Shown: positions 16,842 through 26,810, numbered from the stretch's first letter. The stretch: 64,000 nucleotides of DNA from Mesorhizobium sp. M1B.F.Ca.ET.045.04.1.1 (GCF_003952465.1 NZ_CP034448.1:6053001-6117000); one strand, 5' to 3'. A program made the numbers and translations. Notes: a model not told the origin generated them from the sequence alone.

Positions 16842-17924
16842 ATGGGCTGGACGCTGGGCCGCTATTTTTTCTTTCGCTATGTGACGATCACCGTCTGGTT
16901 CTTCCTCGGCCTGCTGGCGCTGGTATTCCTGATCGATTTCACCGAGCTTTCGGGCCGCACGACCGGGCTGCCGGGCTTCACCTACGGCACCGCCTTCGCC
17001 ATTTCGGCGCTGAGGATGCCGATGATCATGCTGCAGACGGTGCCGTTCGTCGGGCTGTTCTCGGCGATGGCGACGCTGGTGTCGCTCAACCGCCGCTACG
17101 AGCTGGTCATCGCGCGCTCGGCCGGCGTTTCGGCCTGGCAGTTCCTGTTCCCGTGCTGCGTCGGGGCGCTGATGTTCGGCGTGCTGTCGGTCGGTGTGCT
17201 CAATCCGATCGCCGCGCATGGCTTTTCATGGTCCGAGCAGATGGAAAACCAGCTGCGGGCCGGCAAGTCGAACGCCGTCCCGCAGGACACGACGCCCTGG
17301 CTGAGGCAAAAGACCAGCTCCGGCGACACCATCATCGGGGCCCGTGCCATCCTCAACCAGGGCCTGGAGATGGCGGACGCGGTGTTCTTCGTCCTCGACC
17401 AGCAGGGCAACATCGTCGAGCGCAAGGATGCCGCGCGCGCCTTCCTGCGCGACGGCTACTGGGAATTGCAGGACGTCAAGCTGTTCAAGGACGGCAATAT
17501 CCGTCCCGAGGCTTCCGACCGCGTGCCGACCAATCTCAAGCCGGAATTCGTGCAGGAGCGCCTGGCGCGCCCGGAAACCATCCCGTTCTACGAGCTGCCC
17601 AGCAAGATCGAGGTTGCCCGCTCCTTCGGCCTCAAGGCAAATGCCTTCGCCATGCAGTTTGATTCGCTGGTGGCGCTGCCGTTCCTCCTCGTCGCCATGA
17701 CGCTGATTGCGGCAACGGTTTCAATGAGATTTGCGCGAATGGGGCAGTCGGCGACGATGATTCTGGGTGGCGTCCTGGCCGGCTTTCTGCTTTATGTCGT
17801 TTCGGTACTGGTCAAGGCATTCGGGGTCGCCGGATTCGTGCCTACAATGGTGGCTGCATGGGTTCCGGTTGTCGTGGCTATGTTCTTTGGGGTGACATTT
17901 CTGCTATACAAGGAAGACGGCTAG
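16842..17924 (+). CDS. lptG: LPS export ABC transporter permease LptG
   Basis: 360 residues with the same layout as LptF: N-terminal helices (first at about 12-34), the coupling segment VSLNRRYELVIARSAGVS, a periplasmic domain and three C-terminal helices. Two bases separate it from lptF, and its stop shares one base with the GTG of lptD, so translation is probably coupled. It partners LptF in the LptB2FG complex. Confidence 0.93.
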   Translation: MGWTLGRYFFFRYVTITVWFFLGLLALVFLIDFTELSGRTTGLPGFTYGTAFAISALRMPMIMLQTVPFVGLFSAMATLVSLNRRYELVIARSAGVSAWQFLFPCCVGALMFGVLSVGVLNPIAAHGFSWSEQMENQLRAGKSNAVPQDTTPWLRQKTSSGDTIIGARAILNQGLEMADAVFFVLDQQGNIVERKDAARAFLRDGYWELQDVKLFKDGNIRPEASDRVPTNLKPEFVQERLARPETIPFYELPSKIEVARSFGLKANAFAMQFDSLVALPFLLVAMTLIAATVSMRFARMGQSATMILGGVLAGFLLYVVSVLVKAFGVAGFVPTMVAAWVPVVVAMFFGVTFLLYKEDG

Positions 17925-20338
17925 TGAGGGAGGCTGGTTTGCGCAGCCATAGGCAGGCCGGTTTGGCACGCCTTTATGGGGCGACAGCCTTGGCATGTCT
18001 GTTCGCCTGCGTGGTACCGACGGTACCGGCGCTGGCGCAGACTATCACGGCGAATCCCGTTCCCTCCGGCACGCAGATGCTGCTGGCCGCCGATACGCTC
18101 GTCTACAACAACGACAACCACACCGTGACCGCCGTCGGCAGCGTGCAGATCGACTATGGCGGCAACAAGCTGGTCGCCCAGCGCGTCGAATACAACCGCG
18201 ACACCAAGCGGCTTGTCGCCAGCGGCGCCGTCGAGCTGATCAACAGCGACGGCACCAAGATCAACACCGACCATATCGACATCACCGACGACTTCGCCGA
18301 CGGCTTCGTCAACGCCTTGCGCGTCCAGACGGTCAACGATGCCTATTTCGCTTCCGAGAGCGCCGAACGCATGGGCGGGGTGCTGACGACGTTCCACAAC
18401 GGCGTCTACACCGCCTGCGAGCCTTGCGAGGACAAGCCCGATTCGGCGCCGACATGGCGCGTCAAGGCGCGCAAGATCATCTGGAACGGCGAGAAGAAGA
18501 CGGTTCGCTTCGAGAACGCGAATTTCGAGTTCTTCGGCTTTCCGCTCGCCTATCTGCCGGCCTTCGAGATCGCCGACCCGACGGTCAAGCGCAAGAGCGG
18601 CTTCCTGATCCCGGGCATCGTCTACAACACCCATCTCGGCGTCGGCGTCAAAGTCCCCTATTATTTCGCGCTCTCGCCGACCTACGACCTCACCGCCACC
18701 GGAACCGGCTATACCAAGCAGGGCTTCCTCGGCGAGGCCGAATGGCGCCAGCGCTTCAACAATGGCGAATACAGCCTGAAGATCGCCGGCATCCAGCAGC
18801 AGGATCCCGACGCCTTCATCGGCACGGGTAATCGTCACACTGTCGATTCGGGAGATCTCAACGATCCCAACAAGTTCCGCGGCATGATGGGCACCAATGG
18901 CCAGTTCGCCATCAACGAGCGCTGGAATTTCGGCTGGGACGTGCTGCTCCAGACCGACAAGAATTTCTCGCGCACCTATAACATCGATGGCTACAACGGC
19001 CTCGTCCACCAGTCGTCGATCTATCTGACCGGCCTGAGCGACCGCAATTATTTCGACGTCAGGGCCATGCGCTTCGAGGTGCAGGAAGACACCCTCTCCA
19101 GCGATCCGACGGCGCGCGCGGCCAAGCAGCCCTGGGTGCTGCCGTCGTTCGACTACGCCTATATCCCCGACATGTCGGTGGCCGGCGGTCAGTTGTCGCT
19201 CAACGTCAATGCGCGCGTCATCAGCCGCGACCGCTTGGATGCGGTGTTGGCCGATAACACTATCCCGACCTCCATCAACAATGTGCGCGGCCTCGAGGGG
19301 CAATCGAGCCGATTGACGGCCGAAGCCGAATGGAAGCGCACCTTCACCACCGACGGCGGCCTTCAATTGACGCCGTTGCTCGCCTTCCGTGGCGACGCAG
19401 GCTATGTGTCGACCACATCCGAATCGCTGGCCGCGGTCAACCAGATGGCGGCGAATCTCGGCGAGAACGTCGACATGCGCTCCTCACTCGCCCGCTACAT
19501 GGCCACGCTGGGCCTCGAGGCGCGCTGGCCGCTCCTGTTCTCGATGCCGAACTCCAGCCACGTCCTGGAGCCGACGGCACAGATCTTCGTGCGGCCGAAC
19601 GAGCAATATGTCGGCGGTCTGGCGGTTCCGAACGAGGACGCGCAGAGCTTCGTCTTCGACGCCACCACGCTGTTCGAGCGCGACAAGTTCTCCGGCTACG
19701 ATCGCATCGAAGGCGGCACGCGCGCCAATGTCGGCTTCCGCTATTCGGGCGCCTATGAAAATGGCTGGGGCACCAACGCCATCTTCGGCCAATCCTATCA
19801 GCTGGGCGGCGAGAACTCGTTCGACGCGCCGGACCTCGTCAATGTCGGCGCCTATTCGGGACTGCAGACCGCGAAATCCGATTATGTCGGCCTTGTCGGC
19901 TTCAACAGCCCGAGCGGCTTCTCCGGCTCGCTCAGCGGCCGTTTCGACGAGCAGAGCTTCGAGGTCAGGCGCGCGGAGATCAAGGCCGCCTATTCCGGCC
20001 TGCCGGTTTCGCTCAGCGCCAAATATGCCTTCATCCAGGCGCAGCCGCTCTACGGCTTCACCACGGACCGCCATGAGGTGACGCTCGGCGCCTCGACGCA
20101 TCTGGCCGAGAGCTGGCGGGTCTTCGGAACCGGCACCTACGATCTGGAGACAAGCGTCCTTGTCAAGGACGGCGTCGGCTTCGCCTACAACGATTCCTGT
20201 TTCACCTATGTGATGACGTTCTCGCAGACGCGCGACACGGTCACCAAGGAGGTGTCGCAGAATATCGGCTTCAATCTGTCGTTCCGCACCCTCGGTGATT
20301 TCGGCACGTCGACCAGCGCCGTCGACACGATCCAGTAA
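17924..20338 (+). CDS. lptD: LPS assembly outer membrane protein LptD
   Basis: 804 residues from GTG at 17924, preceded by AGGAAG. An N-terminal signal peptide ends near PALAQ. It is followed by a LptA/OstA-like beta-taco domain (LLAADTLVYNNDNHTVTA, VEYNRDTKRL) and a C-terminal beta barrel of about 550 residues. A CEPCE motif at about residues 165-169, plus a C-terminal Cys (NDSCFTY), could form structural disulfides. It inserts LPS into the outer leaflet. It is coupled to lptG and followed by a SurA-like chaperone that would help it fold. Confidence 0.93.
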   Translation: MREAGLRSHRQAGLARLYGATALACLFACVVPTVPALAQTITANPVPSGTQMLLAADTLVYNNDNHTVTAVGSVQIDYGGNKLVAQRVEYNRDTKRLVASGAVELINSDGTKINTDHIDITDDFADGFVNALRVQTVNDAYFASESAERMGGVLTTFHNGVYTACEPCEDKPDSAPTWRVKARKIIWNGEKKTVRFENANFEFFGFPLAYLPAFEIADPTVKRKSGFLIPGIVYNTHLGVGVKVPYYFALSPTYDLTATGTGYTKQGFLGEAEWRQRFNNGEYSLKIAGIQQQDPDAFIGTGNRHTVDSGDLNDPNKFRGMMGTNGQFAINERWNFGWDVLLQTDKNFSRTYNIDGYNGLVHQSSIYLTGLSDRNYFDVRAMRFEVQEDTLSSDPTARAAKQPWVLPSFDYAYIPDMSVAGGQLSLNVNARVISRDRLDAVLADNTIPTSINNVRGLEGQSSRLTAEAEWKRTFTTDGGLQLTPLLAFRGDAGYVSTTSESLAAVNQMAANLGENVDMRSSLARYMATLGLEARWPLLFSMPNSSHVLEPTAQIFVRPNEQYVGGLAVPNEDAQSFVFDATTLFERDKFSGYDRIEGGTRANVGFRYSGAYENGWGTNAIFGQSYQLGGENSFDAPDLVNVGAYSGLQTAKSDYVGLVGFNSPSGFSGSLSGRFDEQSFEVRRAEIKAAYSGLPVSLSAKYAFIQAQPLYGFTTDRHEVTLGASTHLAESWRVFGTGTYDLETSVLVKDGVGFAYNDSCFTYVMTFSQTRDTVTKEVSQNIGFNLSFRTLGDFGTSTSAVDTIQ

Positions 20339-20577
20339 GCGGGGGGAGCCAGTAAGCGGCGGCAGGCACGGGCCGCGGCGTTGCGCACCGCTTCGGGCGC
20401 AGACGATCCCGTGGACCTTGATTTGGCGCGCGAAGCTTCGAAAATGGGGCTGATTCTCGGGGACATGTGCCGGCGACATTGTTTCGCCGCATAGGACGGG
20501 CATGGGGTCGACCACATAGCGCATGCGTTCGGAGGACGTGCGGCGCCATGATGGCGGGTAAGAATTGGGAAGGTGAG

Positions 20578-21504
20578 ATGAGGAAATACCTGTTTTCGGC
20601 AGGATTCGCGCTGCTGGTTGCGGCGACCTCGGTTTCGATCACGGCGATGACGCCGCCGGCGTTCGCCAGCCAGATCAAATATGTCGTCAACAACATACCG
20701 ATCACCACCGGCGACATCGCGCACCGCGCCGCATTCTTCAAGCTGCAGCGCAAGAAGGGCGATGCCGCGCAGGAGATGATCGACCAGACGCTGCGCCTTG
20801 CCGAGGCCAGGCGGCTCGGCATCCGCATCACCGATCAGCAGGTCGAGGCCGCCTATCAGCGCTTTGCCTCCAACAACAAGATGCCGCTGGCCAAGCTCGA
20901 CGCGATCATGTCGCAATCGGGCGTCACCAAGGAGCATTTCAAGGAATTCATCCGCGCCCAGATGGCCTGGAACCAGGCGCTTTCCGCGCGCTACCGCTCC
21001 GGCGAGGGCGGTTCGGTGACCGAGCAGGATGCGGTCCGCCGCATGCTCGACAAGGGCGGCTCCAAGCCGACCGCCATGGAATACATGCTGCAGCAGGTGA
21101 TCTTCGTGGTGCCGGCCTCCGAGCGCGCCTCCACGCTCGGCAAGCGCAAGCGTGAGGCCGATGCCATGCGCGCCCGCTTCAACGGCTGCAACACCACGCG
21201 CGAATTCGCCAAGGGGCTGATCGACGTCACGGTGCGCGACCTCGGCCGCGTGCTGGCGCCGCAATTGCCGCCCGACTGGGCCGAGCAGATCAAGGCGACC
21301 AAGGTCGGCGGCGCGACGCCGACGCGCGAGACCGAACGCGGCGTGGAATTCATCGGCATCTGCTCCTCGCGCGAGGTTTCCGACGACAAGGCCGCGCAGA
21401 TGGTGTTCCAGGCCGAAGGCGGCAGCAACGACAAGGATGCCGACGAGCTCAGCAAAAAATATGTCGAGGAACTGCGCAAGAAGGCCACCATCGTCGAGCG
21501 CTAG
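20578..21504 (+). CDS. SurA-like periplasmic chaperone
   Basis: 308 residues from ATG at 20578, chosen for GGAAGG upstream and because it starts a clean signal peptide (MRKYLFSAGFALLVA to about PAFASQ). The SurA N-terminal domain is visible (YVVNNIPITTGDIAHRAAF, EMIDQTLRLAEARRLGIRI). The rest is shorter than E. coli SurA (428 residues) and I see no clear parvulin active site, so it may be a chaperone without isomerase activity. It lies in the lptD-surA-pdxA-rsmA order common to proteobacteria. Confidence 0.85.
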   Translation: MRKYLFSAGFALLVAATSVSITAMTPPAFASQIKYVVNNIPITTGDIAHRAAFFKLQRKKGDAAQEMIDQTLRLAEARRLGIRITDQQVEAAYQRFASNNKMPLAKLDAIMSQSGVTKEHFKEFIRAQMAWNQALSARYRSGEGGSVTEQDAVRRMLDKGGSKPTAMEYMLQQVIFVVPASERASTLGKRKREADAMRARFNGCNTTREFAKGLIDVTVRDLGRVLAPQLPPDWAEQIKATKVGGATPTRETERGVEFIGICSSREVSDDKAAQMVFQAEGGSNDKDADELSKKYVEELRKKATIVER

Positions 21505-21582
21505 GCCGTCTCGGCGGATGACAGAACAATGCTCGATCCTCTCGCCCTGCCCCCAAGCAGGCAGCGCACAGCGCAGGACGCC

Positions 21583-22617
21583 ATGAGCATGCGCAGGACC
21601 GATGCGCCGCTGGCGCTCAGCGTCGGTGATCCCTCCGGCGTCGGGCCCGAGATCGCCATCGCCGCCTGGCAGGCGGGCGACAGCGGCGGCGTGCCGCCTT
21701 TCTACCTGCTCGCCGATCCAGCCCTGATCGAGGCCCGTGCGCGCGAGATCGGCGCCACCGTGGCGATCATGGAGACGGTGCCGGGACAAGCGGCGCATCA
21801 TTTTCCCCGCGCGCTGCCCGTCGTTCCGCTCTACGCTCGCCATCTGGACAGTCCCGGAAAGCCGAATCCGGCCAATGCCGAAGGCACCATCGAAGCGATC
21901 GACCGCGCCGTCGCCGACTGCCTCGCCGGCCACGCCGCCGCGGTGGTCACCTGCCCCATCGCCAAGAAGCCCCTCTACGAGGCCGGCTTCCGCTTTCCGG
22001 GCCACACCGAATACCTGGCGCATCTGGCCTCGCACCACACCGGCACCGAGGTGACCCCGGTGATGCTGCTTGCCGGACCCGAGCTGCGCACCGTTCCGGT
22101 CACCATCCACATCGCGCTCGCCGAGGTGCCGAAGGTTCTGACGACGGAACTGATCGTCACCACCGCCCGCATCACCGCCGCCGACCTCAAAAGCCGCTTC
22201 GGCATCGCGCGGCCGCGGCTTGCCATTGCCGGGCTCAATCCGCATGCCGGCGAAGGCGGTGCGATGGGCTCGGAGGACCTTTCCATCGTCCTTCCGGCCG
22301 TCGAGACGCTTCAAGCCGAAGGCATCGATGCGGTCGGACCGCTGCCTGCCGACACCATGTTCCACCCACGGGCACGCGCCGGCTATGACGCGGCACTTTG
22401 CATGTATCACGACCAGGCGCTGATCCCGGCCAAGACGCTGGCTTTCGACGAGGCGGTCAACGTGACGCTCGGCCTGCCCTTCATCCGCACCTCGCCGGAC
22501 CATGGCACGGCCTTCGACATTGCCGGCAAGGGGATTGCGCGCGCCGACAGCCTGATCGCGGCGCTGAGGCTGGCGCGCCGGCTGGCCGACAGCGGCCGCC
22601 ATGCCGCGGCCGCATGA
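21583..22617 (+). CDS. pdxA: 4-hydroxythreonine-4-phosphate dehydrogenase
   Basis: 344 residues; ATG at 21583 or 21589 puts PLALSVGDPSGVGPEIA at the usual N-terminus. Family segments: CPIAKKPLYEAGF, FPGHTEYLA (metal His), GLNPHAGEGGAMGSED and MYHDQALIP. It oxidises 4-phosphohydroxy-threonine in vitamin B6 synthesis. Its stop overlaps the rsmA start as ATGA. Confidence 0.93.
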   Translation: MSMRRTDAPLALSVGDPSGVGPEIAIAAWQAGDSGGVPPFYLLADPALIEARAREIGATVAIMETVPGQAAHHFPRALPVVPLYARHLDSPGKPNPANAEGTIEAIDRAVADCLAGHAAAVVTCPIAKKPLYEAGFRFPGHTEYLAHLASHHTGTEVTPVMLLAGPELRTVPVTIHIALAEVPKVLTTELIVTTARITAADLKSRFGIARPRLAIAGLNPHAGEGGAMGSEDLSIVLPAVETLQAEGIDAVGPLPADTMFHPRARAGYDAALCMYHDQALIPAKTLAFDEAVNVTLGLPFIRTSPDHGTAFDIAGKGIARADSLIAALRLARRLADSGRHAAAA

Positions 22618-23474
22618 GGCTCGATTTGAGCGGGGCGCGCGTGACCATCGACGGATTGCCGCCGCTGCGCGAGGTGATCGAGCGCCACGGCCTGCAGGCG
22701 AAGAAGGCGCTCGGCCAGAATTTCCTGCTCGACCTCAATCTGACAGCCAAGATCGCGCGCGCGGCCGGGGACCTCGTCGAAGCGACGGTGATCGAGGTCG
22801 GCCCAGGCCCCGGCGGGCTGACCCGGGCGCTGCTCTTCAACGGCGCGCGGCGCGTGATCGCCATCGAGCGCGACGAGCGCTGCCTGGAGGCGCTGGCCGA
22901 GGTGTCCAGCCACTACCCCGGCCGGCTCGAGGTCATTCCCGGCGACGCGCTGAAGACGGATTTCGCCGCGCTTGCAGGCACGGCGAACGGTGGGCCGGTG
23001 AAGATCGTTGCCAACCTGCCTTACAATATCGGCACCGAGCTTCTGATCCGCTGGCTGACGGTGGCGAACTGGCCGCCCTTCTATCAATCGATGACGCTGA
23101 TGTTCCAGCGCGAGGTGGCCGAGCGCATCACCGCCAGTCCGGGCAGCGACGCCTATGGCCGGCTCGGCGTGCTTGCCGGCTGGCGCGCGGAAGCAAAAAT
23201 CGCCTTCGACGTGCCGCCGCAGGCTTTTACGCCGCCGCCCAAGGTTACCTCCTCGGTGGTGCATCTGGTGCCGCGCGCATCCCCGCTTCCCGCCGACGGC
23301 AAGAGGCTCGGCCGCGTCACCGAAGCCGCCTTCGGCCAGCGCCGCAAGATGCTGCGGCAAAGCGTGAAGAGTCTCGGCGGTGAAGCCCTGCTCACCCGCG
23401 CCGGCATCGACCCGACGCGCCGCGCCGAGACGCTCAGCGTGGAAGAATTCGTTCGGCTGACGAACGCGGTGTAA
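22614..23474 (+). CDS. rsmA: 16S rRNA (adenine1518-N6/adenine1519-N6)-dimethyltransferase
   Basis: 286 residues. ALGQNFLLD opens the KsgA/RsmA family, VIEVGPGPGGLTRAL is the SAM-binding motif and NLPYNIGT is the catalytic NLPY motif. It dimethylates two adenines near the 3' end of 16S rRNA. It overlaps pdxA by four bases and ends facing gmk, with repeat copy 3 between. Confidence 0.94.
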   Translation: MRLDLSGARVTIDGLPPLREVIERHGLQAKKALGQNFLLDLNLTAKIARAAGDLVEATVIEVGPGPGGLTRALLFNGARRVIAIERDERCLEALAEVSSHYPGRLEVIPGDALKTDFAALAGTANGGPVKIVANLPYNIGTELLIRWLTVANWPPFYQSMTLMFQREVAERITASPGSDAYGRLGVLAGWRAEAKIAFDVPPQAFTPPPKVTSSVVHLVPRASPLPADGKRLGRVTEAAFGQRRKMLRQSVKSLGGEALLTRAGIDPTRRAETLSVEEFVRLTNAV

Positions 23475-23478
23475 GGCG

Positions 23479-23630
23479 CCCTCCCTTCTCCCCTTGTGGG
23501 AGAAGGTGTCGCCGAAGGCGACGGATGACGGGTGTTCCAGGGAACGGCGACGCCTCACTCCGCTGGAACACCCCTCATCCGTCTCGGCGCTGCGCGCCGA
23601 TCCACCTTCTCCCACAAGGGGAGAAGGGAA
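23479..23630. repeat. Mosaic palindromic repeat, copy 3 (CTTCTCCCCTTGTGGGAGAAGG type)
   Basis: The left arm CTTCTCCCCTTGTGGGAGAAG plus GTGTCGCCGAAGGCGACGGATGA and the right arm TCATCCGTCTCGGCGCTGCGCGCCGA plus CTTCTCCCACAAGGGGAGAAG form the two-armed inverted structure. The inner modules of the two arms differ. It lies between convergent rsmA and gmk, so it may terminate both. Confidence 0.85.
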
Positions 23631-23633
23631 AAG

Positions 23634-24308
23634 TCACTCCGTCTTCTCGTCCAGCAACCCGGAAATGAAGTCGAACAGGCCCGGCCGTCTGTCGCGCCGA
23701 AGCCGCTCCGCCGTCACTATGGCGCGCACCTCGGCGAAGGCGCGGTCGAGATCGTCGTTGACGATGACGAAGTCGTATTCCTTCCAGTGCTCGATCTCGA
23801 CGCGGGCATTCTTCAGCCTGGTCTCGATGACTGATTCCTGGTCCTCGGCGCGGCGCTTCAGGCGCGCCTTCAATTCCTTCATCGAGGGCGGCAGGATGAA
23901 GATCGAGACGATGTCGGCGCGCATCTTCTCCTTGAGCTGCTGGGCGCCCTGCCAGTCGATGTCGAACAGCATGTCGCGGCCTTCGGCCAGCGCCACTTCC
24001 GCCGGCTCGCGCGGCGTCGCGTAGAAATTGCCGTGCACCTCGGCCCATTCCAGCAGCGCGTCGGAATCGCGCAGCCGCTCGAACTCGCGCATGGTGCGGA
24101 AATGATAGTGGACGCCTTCGATCTCCGAGCCTCTGCGCGGCCTGGTGGTTACGGAGACCGACAGTTCCAGGCTCGAATCGCTTTCCAGAAGATTGCGCGC
24201 GATTGTCGACTTGCCGGCGCCCGACGGCGACGACAGCACCAGCATCAGCCCGCGGCGGCGGATACGGGATCCCAGATCCCTGGCGGCCGTCGGTTCCTTG
24301 GCAACCAT
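23634..24308 (-). CDS. gmk: Guanylate kinase
   Basis: 224 residues from ATG at 24308 (GGAG upstream). P-loop SSPSGAGKS at 26-34; the GMP-binding region contains SVTTRPRRGSEIEGVHYHF and the lid/Walker-B region DMLFDIDWQGA. It phosphorylates GMP to GDP. Five bases after yicC on the same strand, the common yicC-gmk pair. Confidence 0.94.
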   Translation of the reverse strand: MVAKEPTAARDLGSRIRRRGLMLVLSSPSGAGKSTIARNLLESDSSLELSVSVTTRPRRGSEIEGVHYHFRTMREFERLRDSDALLEWAEVHGNFYATPREPAEVALAEGRDMLFDIDWQGAQQLKEKMRADIVSIFILPPSMKELKARLKRRAEDQESVIETRLKNARVEIEHWKEYDFVIVNDDLDRAFAEVRAIVTAERLRRDRRPGLFDFISGLLDEKTE

Positions 24309-24313
24309 CCCCG

Positions 24314-25204
24314 TCACTCCAGATTCTGAACCTGTTCGCGAAACTGGTCGACCACCGCCTTGAGCTCCAGCCCGATCGCGGTGACCGCGGCGGCGTTCGA
24401 CTTGGAGCACAAGGTATTCGATTCGCGATTGAATTCCTGCGCCAGAAAATCGAGCTTGCGGCCCACGGCGCCGCCGCCGGAAAGCAGCGCACGCGCGGAA
24501 GCGACATGCGTCTTCAGCCGGTCGATCTCCTCGCGAATATCGGCCTTGGTGGCGAGGAACGCCGCTTCCTGGTGCAGCCGGACCGCATCGAGATTGGCCG
24601 ACGCATCCATCAGCAGGCGGACCTGCTCGGCCATGCGCTCGCGGATCGCCGCCGGCTCGCGCGACGGGTCGGCCTCGGCCTTCAGCGTCAGCGCCTCCAT
24701 GATGTCGATGTGACCCGACAACAGCATGCGCAGCGCGGCGCCCTCGCTCTGTCTTGCCTGCTCCAACCCGGTAAGCGCCAGGTCCAGCGCCGACAGAATC
24801 GCGGCGTCAAGAACGGCCCGCTCTTCCTCGGTCTCGACGGCTTCCGGAATGTCGAGCACGCCACGCAGCGCAAGCAGCCCGTCGGCGGTGGCGGGCTGGG
24901 TGCCGAACTGTTCCTGCAAGCGCCTGGCAAGGCCGGCCAGATCCTTCAGAAAAGCCTCGTTGACCACCGGCTGGACCTGCTGCGCGGCGGCGCGGCCAAC
25001 GGTCAACGTCGCCTGGAAATTGCCGCGCGCGAAGCGCTTCTGCACGGTCTGCCGTACGGCGGTTTCCAGCCGGTCGAAACCTTGCGGCAGCCTCAGCCTC
25101 ACCTCCACGCTCTTGCCGTTGACCGATTTCACCTCCCAGGCGACCGACGTGCCGTTGCACTCAGCAATGGCACGCGCGAAACCGGTCATGCTCTGCACGT
25201 TCAT
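24314..25204 (-). CDS. yicC: YicC family endoribonuclease-like protein
   Basis: 296 residues from ATG at 25204. MQSMTGFAR-type N-terminus (here MNVQSMTGFARA), SVNGKSVEVRLRLP and the C-terminal FLAQEFNRESNTLCSKS are hallmarks of the YicC (UPF0701) family. E. coli YicC is an RNase acting on small RNA; the role here is inferred from family. Located between mltG and gmk. Confidence 0.9.
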   Translation of the reverse strand: MNVQSMTGFARAIAECNGTSVAWEVKSVNGKSVEVRLRLPQGFDRLETAVRQTVQKRFARGNFQATLTVGRAAAQQVQPVVNEAFLKDLAGLARRLQEQFGTQPATADGLLALRGVLDIPEAVETEEERAVLDAAILSALDLALTGLEQARQSEGAALRMLLSGHIDIMEALTLKAEADPSREPAAIRERMAEQVRLLMDASANLDAVRLHQEAAFLATKADIREEIDRLKTHVASARALLSGGGAVGRKLDFLAQEFNRESNTLCSKSNAAAVTAIGLELKAVVDQFREQVQNLE

Positions 25205-25358
25205 GATGCCGTCACCCCCTATCGCAGTCCGGGCGCGATTGCCCGAACATGCGCACCCTTGCAAGACGCCTGACCTTCGGCCGGGCGTCGGATATCCCCT
25301 CAAAACATGAATACGGCCCGGCGTCAAAGGAGGCGTGACAGGATCCGGTAACCGCCGC

Positions 25359-26588
25359 CTACTGGGCGGCGTCGCCGCCCGCGTCGCCATTCTCGCCGCC
25401 GTCGCCGCCGTCGGGAGCGGCCGGCGCCGTCGTCTGGCCGGAGGCCTTGGCGGCAGCGTCCTCCTGCTTCTTCTGCATCGCCCGGTAGCGGGCGACGTTC
25501 TGGTTGTGCTCTTCCAGCGTCGCGGCAAAGACATGGCCGCCATTGCCGTCGGCGACGAAATAAAGGTCGCCGGTCTTCGACGGATTGGCCACCGCCTCGA
25601 GCGCCGCGCGGCCCGGATTGGCGATCGGCGTCGGCGGCAGGCCCTTGATCAGATAGGTGTTATAGGGCGTCTGCTTCTCGATGTCGGACTGATAGATCGG
25701 CCGGTCGGCCGGTTTGCCCTTGCCGCCGAACAGGCCGTAGATGATGGTCGGGTCGGACTGCAGCCGCATGCCCTTGGCCAGCCGGTTGAGGAAGACGGCG
25801 GCCACGCGCGAGCGCTCGTCGCCCCTGCCCGTCTCCTTCTCGACGATCGAGGCCAGGATGACGAAGTCCTCCATGTTGGCGATCGGCAAGTCGGGCGCGC
25901 GATGCTCCCAGACGTCATCGACCAGCTTCTTCTGATCGGCGACCAGCTTGTCGATCATCTGCTGCCTTGTGGCGCCGCGGGTGAAGCGCAGCGTGTCGGT
26001 TGCGATGCTGCCTTCCGGCGGCGTGGCCGCCGGCATGTCGCCGGTCAGCGCCTCCTGGTCGGCCACGCGCTGCAGCGCCTGCTCGACCGTCAGTCCCTCG
26101 GGGATGGTCAGCGAATACATCACCGACTTGCCGCTCTTGAGCAGTTCCATGATGTCGCGCATCGAGGCGCGCGGCTTGATGGCGTACTCGCCGGCCTTCA
26201 GCGCGGAGTCGTTGCCGGTGGCGCGCACGCCCAGCCTGAAGACGCGCGCATCGCTGACCAGGCCGCGACGCTCCAGCTGGTCGGCGATCTCCTGCACGCC
26301 GGTGTTCGGCTTGACCAGGAAGGTATCGCCATTGGCGGACGGGCCCGGCTCAACGAAAGCCTGCATGCCGAAATAAAGCGCGGCACCAGCGGCGAGCACG
26401 GCCAGGATGACCACCGAAAGGAAGAAATTCAGGAACACGACGACTTGGCTGCGCGAGGCGCGCGAGCGTTTCGACGGCGGCGGCGTGCCGGCCTCGGGGC
26501 GAAGCGCCTCGGCCGCTGTCTTGGGCACGATCGGGCCTTGCGTCTGACGCTGTCCGAATTCCTCGCCGCCGCCCGGATTTGTATTCAT
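25359..26588 (-). CDS. mltG: Endolytic murein transglycosylase
   Basis: 409 residues. Cytoplasmic N-tail, one transmembrane helix at about 49-73, a LysM-like subdomain, then the YceG catalytic domain with the active-site glutamate in ASIVEKETG and the conserved QSDPTIIYG. The C-terminal ~35 residues are low-complexity (Ala, Gly, Asp). It cleaves nascent glycan strands as a terminator of peptidoglycan synthesis. It lies between fabF and yicC in the usual rhizobial order. Confidence 0.92.
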   Translation of the reverse strand: MNTNPGGGEEFGQRQTQGPIVPKTAAEALRPEAGTPPPSKRSRASRSQVVVFLNFFLSVVILAVLAAGAALYFGMQAFVEPGPSANGDTFLVKPNTGVQEIADQLERRGLVSDARVFRLGVRATGNDSALKAGEYAIKPRASMRDIMELLKSGKSVMYSLTIPEGLTVEQALQRVADQEALTGDMPAATPPEGSIATDTLRFTRGATRQQMIDKLVADQKKLVDDVWEHRAPDLPIANMEDFVILASIVEKETGRGDERSRVAAVFLNRLAKGMRLQSDPTIIYGLFGGKGKPADRPIYQSDIEKQTPYNTYLIKGLPPTPIANPGRAALEAVANPSKTGDLYFVADGNGGHVFAATLEEHNQNVARYRAMQKKQEDAAAKASGQTTAPAAPDGGDGGENGDAGGDAAQ

Positions 26589-26697
26589 GGCGCCCTACCG
26601 TCTGATCTTGCAACGAATCCCCTAGCCGAAGCGTAGGGGCAAATTTGGCAAAAATGACGGCAGGTGGCGGACCTGCCGGCTAGCTATCTGTTTGTGA

Positions 26698-26797
26698 GCA
26701 ATCCCGGCGGAAACCCGCTGCGTACTTTGCCTGGGATTGCTTTGTTGTTCGTCGCAATTCCGAACGGAAAACCGCTGCGCACTTTTCCTGGAATTGC
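26698..26797. repeat. Two tandem copies of a rhizobial 43-base hairpin element
   Basis: Each copy runs from GCAAT(C/T)CC to GG(G/A)ATTGC around a conserved core (CGGAAA-CCGCTGCG-ACTTT-CCTG). Copy A spans 26698-26740 and copy B 26754-26797; the paired differences keep the stem closed, pointing to selection on the fold. A third copy lies at 45510-45554. It sits between the fabF stop and the mltG start, where it could terminate or stabilise transcripts. Confidence 0.75.
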
Positions 26798-26810
26798 TCT
26801 GGCTGACTGT

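Noticed and set aside
20206..22602. Very long open frame (about 800 codons) on the minus strand opposite the surA-like gene and pdxA
   Set aside because: It is the complement of well-supported genes in high-GC DNA, where antisense frames stay open by codon bias; its translation has biased composition and no family.
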